From Acidobacteriota bacterium (GTDB taxonomy: Bacteria; Acidobacteriota; Polarisedimenticolia; J045): a stretch of 12,418 nucleotides of DNA. The stretch covers positions 1 through 12,418 of the forward strand of contig JAJRXN010000220.1 of the NCBI GenBank assembly GCA_024276295.1, read 5' to 3'. Below the pieces are notes generated by a model, which was not told where the DNA came from, ran no database searches, and saw only the letters and a program-made list of their open reading frames with translations. The translations under genes and the position numbers were made by a program. Positions 1 through 7,996 of the stretch are shown here, piece by piece; positions within the stretch are counted from its first letter, which is position 1; every line of letters starts with the position of its first letter.

Positions 1-1071
1 CTTGTCCTCACTGCCGGTGATCTCGGGATCGGCCGACCAGCGCGAGAGTTCGTAGACCACCGCACGCAGCTTCTCGACCGCGTCGTCGAGCGCGCGCCGG
101 CGGTGCTCCTCGCGCAGCCGCCGGAGGGCCTCGATCCGCTGCTCGCGATCGGCGCGCTCGCGCTCGAGCCGGCGCCGTTCCTCACGCTTGTGGAGTCGTC
201 GCCGGGCGGCCTCGGCGATCCGCTGCCAGTCCTCGTCGGTCCGAGTGGGATCGAGAACGGGAGTCCAGCCCGGCTGCCACTGCTTGCTCGTCCGCGTCAG
301 GGCACCGAACGCGCCGCGCAGCAGGCGCTGCGCCTCGCCGCCGGAGGCCTGCCCCTGTGCCTGGATCAGCTTGAGCTGACCGGCGATCAGTTCGATCCGA
401 TCGAACATCTCGTCCTTCGGCACCTCGGCGGCCCGCGCCGCGAGTTCGTCGGCCTCTCGTACGAGCCGGCGCAGCCGGCGCAGGAGGTCTTCCGGAGCCT
501 CACCGGCGGACGCGGCATCGGGCGCGACCTCCTGCAGCGCCTCCACGCGACGCACGAGGTCCCGCGGGAGCGGATGCCGCGGCGACAGACGCCCGGCCAG
601 CAGCGCGACGGCATGCGTGCCGAGCCGTCCCCGGGCCTGCTCGAGGTCGTTGACCAGCGTGCGCAGGCCGGCCTCGTCGAGCGGGCGCTCCAGTTCCTCG
701 AGCAGGGAGAGCCAGCGCTCCGCGTGCTCGCCGCAGAGCTGCTCCGCCTCGAGCCTGAGCGCCTGGCGATCGAGGCGCTCGGCCTCCTCCGCCAGCGCAT
801 CGCCCTGCCGAGCCAGCAGGTCGCGCCGGCGATCGGCGACCCCGGTCGAGGGGCCGGCATCCCGTGCGGCCTGCTCGCGCGCCACCCCGGCCAGCGCGCG
901 CAGGATCGCACTACGGGCCCGCAAGTGGGCGATCCGCCCGACGCCGGCGCTCCGGCCGAGGCGGGCGGCCAGTTCGTCGCGGATCACCCGCTCGAGGCGC
1001 GCCGACAGCTCGCCGCTGCCTTCCGGGAGCATCGCCTCGCTGCCCACAGCCCTGTCGGATCGCTGGCTCAT
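1..1071 (-). CDS. Unrecognised charged helical / coiled-coil protein (3' end cut by window edge)
   Basis: The minus-strand frame is open from an ATG at 1071 to the left edge, giving 357 residues with no stop. The protein is very rich in Arg, Glu, Ala and Leu, with long stretches suited to helices and coiled coils, for example residues 90-140 and the highly charged run 285-335. The only distinctive spot is a Trp-rich segment near 263-270 (KQWQPGW), followed by DEDWQRI near 280. No signal peptide or membrane span is visible, so it is probably cytoplasmic. It follows atpC by about 120 bp in the same direction and may be co-transcribed with the F1 genes, or use a weak TACACT -10-like element at 1146-1151. 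An in-frame GTG at 1116 has a better placed GGAGG and could be the true start, adding 15 residues. I do not recognise the family. The frame has no stop over 1 kb and its composition is protein-like, so I am fairly sure it is a real gene. Confidence 0.72.
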   Translation of the reverse strand, partial: MSQRSDRAVGSEAMLPEGSGELSARLERVIRDELAARLGRSAGVGRIAHLRARSAILRALAGVAREQAARDAGPSTGVADRRRDLLARQGDALAEEAERLDRQALRLEAEQLCGEHAERWLSLLEELERPLDEAGLRTLVNDLEQARGRLGTHAVALLAGRLSPRHPLPRDLVRRVEALQEVAPDAASAGEAPEDLLRRLRRLVREADELAARAAEVPKDEMFDRIELIAGQLKLIQAQGQASGGEAQRLLRGAFGALTRTSKQWQPGWTPVLDPTRTDEDWQRIAEAARRRLHKREERRRLERERADREQRIEALRRLREEHRRRALDDAVEKLRAVVYELSRWSADPEITGSEDK

Positions 1072-1164
1072 CGTTGTCCGGGCCTCGTGGCGTGGCACGA
1101 CCGGGCGACCCGACACGGAGAAGACCTCCGCGCCGCACCCGTGCCAGTGTAGCCGATCGCTGGT

Positions 1165-1185
1165 CGCCCGACGGGATCCCGGGCG
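1165..1185 (-). terminator. Possible weak hairpin just after atpC
   Basis: Six-bp arms (CGCCCG at 1165-1170 and CGGGCG at 1180-1185) enclose a 9-nt loop, 4 nt beyond the atpC stop codon. There is no T tract, so it could at most slow or partly end transcription, or protect the 3' end of the atp message. In such GC-rich DNA a stem of this size can occur by chance. Confidence 0.25.
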
Positions 1186-1189
1186 GGAG

Positions 1190-1600
1190 CTACGAGCCCG
1201 CGGACGTGCGCTTGGCCTGGACGCGGGCGAGGTGCTTCATCAGCCGCAGGCGGACGATCTCGGGGTCGGTCTCCGGCTTGCGGATCTCCTCCTCGAGTTC
1301 CTCGACCATCGCCTCGGCCCGCGCGATGTCGATCTCCTCGGCGCGTTCGCAGGTCTCGGCCATCACCGTCACCCGCTCCGGCGTCACCTCGGCGAACCCG
1401 GCACTGATCGCCATCACCTCGCGGCCGAACGACCCGTGGCAGGTCGCGACACCGGCCCGCAGCTCGCTGAGCATCGGCGCATGGCCCGGCAGCACGCCGA
1501 ACATGCCGAGCGCTCCGGGCAGGATCACCTCGTCGACGTCGCGCTCGAACACGCGACGCTCCGGGGTGACCACCTCGAGATGGATCTTGCTCGGAATCAT
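1190..1600 (-). CDS. atpC: F1 ATP synthase epsilon subunit
   Basis: This 136-residue protein is the epsilon subunit of the F1 central stalk, which binds gamma, contacts the Fo c-ring and can damp ATP hydrolysis. The N-terminal beta-sandwich domain is clear: HLEVVTPERRVF near residues 7-18, then LPGALGMFGVLPGHAPML near 27-44, the family's most conserved stretch. The C-terminal two-helix region (about 86-134, beginning AEEIDIARAEAM) is present, so this is the full-length rather than the short form. Length is normal for the family. It starts 26 bp after the atpD stop, with a GGGAG upstream of the ATG, and is the last recognisable atp gene of the operon. It is transcribed with atpHAGD from the promoter near 6421-6449. 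Confidence 0.96.
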   Translation of the reverse strand: MIPSKIHLEVVTPERRVFERDVDEVILPGALGMFGVLPGHAPMLSELRAGVATCHGSFGREVMAISAGFAEVTPERVTVMAETCERAEEIDIARAEAMVEELEEEIRKPETDPEIVRLRLMKHLARVQAKRTSAGS

Positions 1601-1626
1601 CGGCAGGTCTGCTCCCGCGGCCGCGC

Positions 1627-3081
<1,455 letters not shown>

Positions 3082-3132
3082 CGTCGATCCTCGCGTGCGA
3101 CCCGGCGGGCCGCCGTGCTCGTTCCGTCCCGA

Positions 3133-4023
3133 TCAGCCCAGTGCCTGGGCGCCGCTGACGACCTCGATGATCTCGGTCGTGATCGACGCCTGGCGCAGGC
3201 GGTTCATCTCGAGTGTCAGCTTGTCGATCAGCTCGCTCGCGTTGCGCGACGCGCTGTCCATCGCCGTCATCCGCGCCGCGTGCTCGGCCGCGGTCGACTC
3301 GAGCAGCGCGTGGTAGACCTCGAACGCCAGGAAGCGGGAGATCACCTTGGCCAGCAGCACCTGCGGCTCCGGCTCGTAGATGTAGTCCACGTGGCCGGTC
3401 GCCTCGGCCCCCTCACGCTGCTGTTCGTCGAGGACCTTTTCCAGTTCTCCGAACGGCAGCAGCGGCTCGATGACGATCCGTTGCGCGATCACCGACTTGA
3501 ACTCGTTGAACGCGAGGTACACACCGTCGGTCTCGCCGGCGATGAACCGCTGCTCGAACTTCTCGGCCAGCGCCGAGGCCATCTGCACGCTGACCTCGCG
3601 GGCGTACCCGGTGATCGTCTCGCGCACCTTGATGTGCGGACGGCGGCGATAGTAGTCGGCCGCCTTGCGCCCGAGCAGCGTCAGGTGGACCTCGCGTCCC
3701 TGCTGCGCCTCGCGCCACGCCTCCGCGCGCTTGATGATGTTGGCGTTGAACGAGCCGCACAGGCCGCGGTCGGCAGTGACGACGATCAGGTCGACGACCT
3801 TCTGCTCGCGCTGGGCCAGCAGCGGACTGAGCGACGGATCGCTGCGCCTCGCCACGCCGACCAGCGTGCGCTTGAGCGCCGCAGCGTAGGGCCGTGCGCC
3901 CATCATCGCGTCCTGGGCCCGGCGCAGCTTGGCCGCGGAGACCATCTTCATCGCGCGGGTGAGCTGGGCGGTGTTGCGGATCGACCGGATCCGCCGCCTC
4001 AGCTCGCGCGTGTTGTTCGCCAC
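3133..4023 (-). CDS. atpG: F1 ATP synthase gamma subunit
   Basis: This 296-residue protein is the gamma subunit, the rotating central shaft of F1. The N-terminal helix (RELRRRIRSIRNTAQLTRAM, about residues 5-24, then KMVSAAKLRRAQ) and the C-terminal helix (MTAMDSASRNASELIDKL) are the family signatures, and they pair as the coiled-coil shaft. The middle carries the Rossmann-like domain with VTADRGLCGSFN near 82-93. I chose the GTG at 4023. It gives the usual short N-terminus before RELRRR, lies 4 nt after the atpA stop, and has GAGGAG 7 nt upstream inside the end of atpA. The frame is open further upstream to an ATG at 4068, but that would add 15 unlike residues overlapping atpA. The tight spacing suggests translational coupling to atpA. 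Confidence 0.96.
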   Translation of the reverse strand: MANNTRELRRRIRSIRNTAQLTRAMKMVSAAKLRRAQDAMMGARPYAAALKRTLVGVARRSDPSLSPLLAQREQKVVDLIVVTADRGLCGSFNANIIKRAEAWREAQQGREVHLTLLGRKAADYYRRRPHIKVRETITGYAREVSVQMASALAEKFEQRFIAGETDGVYLAFNEFKSVIAQRIVIEPLLPFGELEKVLDEQQREGAEATGHVDYIYEPEPQVLLAKVISRFLAFEVYHALLESTAAEHAARMTAMDSASRNASELIDKLTLEMNRLRQASITTEIIEVVSGAQALG

Positions 4024-4027
4024 GGCG

Positions 4028-5689
<1,662 letters not shown>

Positions 5690-5747
5690 TCGTCTCGCTC
5701 CGTGTCGGGCGCGCGGGGGCGGCCGACGTGCGCGGCAGGCGCGAGGC

Positions 5748-6314
5748 TCAGCTCGTCGCCTCGGCCGAGGCGCCCCCCGCCAGGCGGGCGCGCATCTTCT
5801 CGAGTTGGGTCCTGAGGCTTCCGTCGTAGACGCGGGTGCCGATCCGGGCGACGAGCCCGCCGATGATCTCCGGGTCGACGCTCTCGCTCAGCCTCACCTT
5901 GCCGCCGACGATCCGCTCGAGGGCGGCGACGAGCCGCTCGCGCAGGCCGGAGTCGAGCGGCACGGCCGAACTCAGCTCGACCGGGTGGATCCCGGCGCGT
6001 GCATCGCAGATCCGCCCGAGCGCGTCGGCGATCGCCGGCAGGATCGGCAGCCGGCCGTGGCTCGCGACGACCGAGACGAAGCGCCGCGTGAGCCGGCTCG
6101 CCCCGAGCCGCGCGGCGATCTCGTCGACGACCGCCTCCTTCTGCTTGTGCGAGATGATCGGGTTGGCGAGCACGACGCGCAGCTCGCGGCTCTCGCGAAC
6201 GAGCGCCGCGATCGACTGCACCTCGCGCGCCAGTCCCGCGAGCTGGTCGGCATCGGCGACGGTGCGCGCCAGGGCCTCGGCGTAGCGCTCGGCGATCAGG
6301 CCGGCCTGTTCCAT
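5748..6314 (-). CDS. atpH: F1 ATP synthase delta subunit
   Basis: This 188-residue protein is the delta subunit (OSCP), which sits on top of the alpha3beta3 head and ties it to the peripheral stalk b subunits. The N-terminal helical domain begins IAERYAEALA (7-16) and contains NPIISHKQKEAVV (51-63). The C-terminal signature PEIIGGLVARIGTRVYDGS lies at 148-166, followed by the typical LRTQLEKMRARL. The ATG at 6314 has GGGAG about 7 nt upstream. A frame that stays open back to 6449 would add non-family residues and would run over the promoter. It is the first gene of the F1 operon and overlaps no b-subunit gene, so no atpF lies before it. Length is typical. Confidence 0.95.
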   Translation of the reverse strand: MEQAGLIAERYAEALARTVADADQLAGLAREVQSIAALVRESRELRVVLANPIISHKQKEAVVDEIAARLGASRLTRRFVSVVASHGRLPILPAIADALGRICDARAGIHPVELSSAVPLDSGLRERLVAALERIVGGKVRLSESVDPEIIGGLVARIGTRVYDGSLRTQLEKMRARLAGGASAEATS

Positions 6315-6380
6315 GCATGCTCTCCCGTCGACCGCGAAGGAAGAAGGGCGCTTGTGGAGGCTGGATACACGGGCGCACCC

Positions 6381-6402
6381 GCACCGCCGCGCCGGGCGGT
6401 GC
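6381..6402 (-). repeat. Inverted repeat in the atp leader
   Basis: Perfect 8-bp arms (GCACCGCC at 6381-6388, GGCGGTGC at 6395-6402) surround a 6-nt loop. If transcription starts near 6414, this forms a stable hairpin close to the 5' end of the atpHAGDC message. It may stabilise the mRNA or tune expression; chance is possible in GC-rich DNA. Confidence 0.5.
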
Positions 6403-6420
6403 GTGTCCGCGGCACGGCGG

Positions 6421-6449
6421 ATGCTAGCCCGCCCCCCGGGGGGCGTCAA
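6421..6449 (-). promoter_or_regulatory. Sigma70-like promoter of the atpHAGDC operon
   Basis: On the minus strand TTGACG (6444-6449) and TAGCAT (6421-6426) are separated by exactly 17 bp, a close match to the housekeeping consensus. Transcription would begin near 6414, giving a leader of about 100 nt before atpH. The spacer holds a 12-bp C6G6 palindrome, extended to 16 bp by overlap with the -35 box. This is the only good promoter seen upstream of the F1 genes. Confidence 0.6.
6430..6445. repeat. Perfect 16-bp palindrome in the atp promoter
   Basis: CGCCCCCCGGGGGGCG reads the same on both strands. It fills most of the spacer between the -35 and -10 boxes and reaches into the -35 element. A palindrome there could be a regulator binding site or simply a GC-rich run. 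No regulator gene is nearby. Confidence 0.55.
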
Positions 6450-6570
6450 GACGTGAACGCCCGTCGCGTACGAGTTGTCCTGGATCCGTGGTCTGCGCGC
6501 CGACTACGGTCAACCCTGGCCACCGTACACTGACCGCGTCGCGACGCCGGATCGGCCGGCACGTCGCGAC

Positions 6571-6576
6571 GGGAGG
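6571..6576 (+). promoter_or_regulatory. Ribosome binding site of the HPr-kinase-like gene
   Basis: GGGAGG stands 9 nt before the ATG at 6586 and sets this start over an open in-frame GTG or TTG farther upstream near 6475, which has no such site. The methyltransferase-like gene at 11146 has a near-identical site and downstream bases. Confidence 0.65.
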
Positions 6577-6585
6577 TCCCCGCCG

Positions 6586-7512
6586 ATGCCCGACCGCGCG
6601 CATCCACCCGCGAGCTTCCGCGAGCCGGTTCCACCGGGCCGGACGACCCTCGACCTCGACTTGGGGCTGCTCGTGGTCAGGCTGGTCGATCTGCCGGTTT
6701 CGTGGGAGCCGTTCGTCGCCTGGCAGCTCGCGCCGTTCGCCTCGCGCGTGGCGGACGGGGCGCCCGCCCCGGACCTCGTCGTCGCGTGCCGCGAGGGGGA
6801 CGGCCCGGTCGTCCCGCTGCCGGGAGACTCCGGTACGCCGACACGGCTCGAGATCGAACGCGGGGCCGATGGCACGGTCCGGGTGCGCTCGCACTGGTTC
6901 GACGGCTGGTTCGACCTGGCCGCCGGACGCGGCGAGCTGACGCTCTGTCACCGCGGCTGGGACCTGTTCGCCGCCTCGCTGGAGAACTTCCTGCGGGTGG
7001 TGGTCCAGGCCGCGGCGCTGCCGGCGCGGGCGGCTCTGATCCATGCCGCCGCCCTGGTCGACGGGCAGGGCCGTGCGGTGCTGCTCGCCGGCCGGTCGGG
7101 AGACGGAAAGTCCACGGCCACAAGGCTTTCCGGGCGCCCGGCCCTCTCCGACGACGTGACCCTGGTCAGCCTCGCCGGCCCTGCCGGCCCTCCGGAGGCG
7201 ATCGCCGTTCCTTTCTACATGGTCGGCGCGCCGGACGATCGCCCGCGCGGCCGGTTCCCGATCGCCGCCGTGCTCCGCCTGCGCAAGGCCGGCACCGTCG
7301 CCGTCGCCCCGGCCTCCCCCGCCGAGACCGCCGCCCTGATCGCCGCGCTGATCCCCTTCGCCGAGGACCTCGGAATGGACGCCGCCGGGCGCGCGGCGCT
7401 TGCCGGGGAGATGGCCCGGGCGGTGAAGGGGGTGGAGCTGGCGTTTACCCGGGAGCGGGGGTGGTGGGAGCACTGGACGGAGGCCTTCGGCCCGGGAAGT
7501 GACCAGGCGTGA
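6586..7512 (+). CDS. HPr kinase-like P-loop protein
   Basis: This 308-residue cytoplasmic protein resembles the C-terminal kinase domain of HPr kinase/phosphorylase (HprK). After a region without clear motifs (1-145) comes IHAAALV (152-158), a Walker A loop GRSGDGKST (169-177) and then LSDDVTLV (187-194). The latter matches the Asp-Asp-containing strand that follows the P-loop in HprK-like proteins. The true HprK N-terminal domain and its C-terminal signature are not evident. I therefore call it an HprK-like kinase of unknown substrate, not a regulator of sugar transport; no HPr (ptsH) or sugar PTS gene is nearby. Many such paralogues occur beside peptide-modification or polysaccharide genes in other bacteria, but none is visible here. 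It is divergent from the atp operon across a 271-bp gap. The GGGAGG site sets the start. Confidence 0.75.
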   Translation: MPDRAHPPASFREPVPPGRTTLDLDLGLLVVRLVDLPVSWEPFVAWQLAPFASRVADGAPAPDLVVACREGDGPVVPLPGDSGTPTRLEIERGADGTVRVRSHWFDGWFDLAAGRGELTLCHRGWDLFAASLENFLRVVVQAAALPARAALIHAAALVDGQGRAVLLAGRSGDGKSTATRLSGRPALSDDVTLVSLAGPAGPPEAIAVPFYMVGAPDDRPRGRFPIAAVLRLRKAGTVAVAPASPAETAALIAALIPFAEDLGMDAAGRAALAGEMARAVKGVELAFTRERGWWEHWTEAFGPGSDQA

Positions 7513-7577
7513 ACGCGGGCCGTCTCGGATCCTGGACAGTCGGCCGGTCCGGGAAGGCGGCGGCCGCGGCGCTGCGG

Positions 7578-7593
7578 GAAGCAGGGCTGCTTC
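7578..7593 (+). terminator. Possible terminator-like hairpin after the HPr-kinase-like gene
   Basis: GAAGCA and TGCTTC form a 6-bp stem with the tight loop GGGC, 66 nt after the stop codon. No T tract follows, so a Rho-independent terminator is not clear. It is the best stem in the first part of this gap. Confidence 0.3.
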
Positions 7594-7758
7594 GCCATGG
7601 TCGCCCTCGATCGCGCCGGAATCGTCCTGCCTGCAGGCTCCTTTCCGCCCGTCGCACGGCATGGCATTGGCAAGACGAGACACCGAGGATCACCTGACTG
7701 CGACTGGCGTGAACGTGCTCGCCTCGCCGGTCGCGGGTGGAGGCGTCGACAAACCGCC

Positions 7759-7791
7759 GACGGCGAGCCGTCCAGTCAGCCGTTCGCCGTC
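7759..7791. repeat. Inverted repeat abutting the -35 box
   Basis: Perfect 8-bp arms GACGGCGA (7759-7766) and TCGCCGTC (7784-7791) are 17 bp apart. The right arm touches the TTGACA box directly. This position suits an activator or repressor site; alternatively it is the 3' hairpin of upstream transcription. Confidence 0.45.
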
Positions 7792-7821
7792 TTGACACTC
7801 CGGAAGCGACGGCGCTACGCT
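7792..7821 (+). promoter_or_regulatory. Sigma70-like promoter of the Asp-box propeller gene
   Basis: A perfect TTGACA (7792-7797) is followed after 18 bp by TACGCT (7816-7821). In DNA this GC-rich a full -35 match with a correctly spaced -10 is unlikely to be accidental. Transcription would begin near 7828, leaving a leader of about 165-170 nt before the ATG at 7997. Confidence 0.62.
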
Positions 7822-7853
7822 CCTGGTCCGCACAGGAACGACAGGACCAGGAG
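7820..7853. repeat. 10-bp inverted repeat across the transcription start
   Basis: CTCCTGGTCC (7820-7829) and GGACCAGGAG (7844-7853) are perfect inverted copies with a 14-nt spacer. The left arm overlaps the end of the -10 box and the likely transcription start. It could be an operator, or most of it a hairpin at the 5' end of the message. The right arm can also pair locally (GGACC 7844-7848 with GGTCC 7854-7858), so two exclusive folds exist. Confidence 0.5.
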
Positions 7854-7996
7854 GGTCCCGTCGGTGCCGGGCGCGTTCGCGTCCCGGCCATCGTGTCCAA
7901 CCCGAGCGCGACGAACGCCCGTGGTGCCGCGGGACCGTCCCGGTCGATCGCCGCCGGACAGGCGGCGCGTGGCCTTTCGCCGCGCGGGGAGGAACG

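Larger units (their letters stand above)
7513..7996. other. 484-bp intergenic region with promoter and structured leader
   Basis: No reading frame here has convincing codon use, family motifs and an SD together. The stretch holds a hairpin after the HPr-kinase-like gene (7578-7593), an inverted repeat (7759-7791), a consensus-like promoter (7792-7821), a second inverted repeat over the likely start of transcription (7820-7853), and about 165 nt of leader with further stems before the SD at 7986-7992. Two short frames were considered and set aside: 7509-7697, which overlaps the preceding stop, and 7737-8000, which ends at the ATG of the next gene. Confidence 0.6.

Noticed and set aside
103..1152. 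349-codon plus-strand frame at the left end
   Set aside because: It lies opposite the open minus-strand coiled-coil frame, which continues the operon direction and has better SD support. The plus-strand translation (many Gly, Pro, Leu, Arg) shows no motif. The choice is less certain than for the atp genes because neither protein is recognised.
6586..7512. Calling this gene true hprK (HPr kinase/phosphorylase)
   Set aside because: The N-terminal HprK domain and C-terminal signature are not evident and no HPr gene is nearby, so only a family-like call is justified.
7509..7697. 62-codon frame starting GTG in a 4-nt overlap with the HPr-kinase-like stop
   Set aside because: The overlap looks like coupling, but the translation is Arg-rich, uses rare-looking codons (CGA, AGG, CTT) in its second half and lacks an SD.
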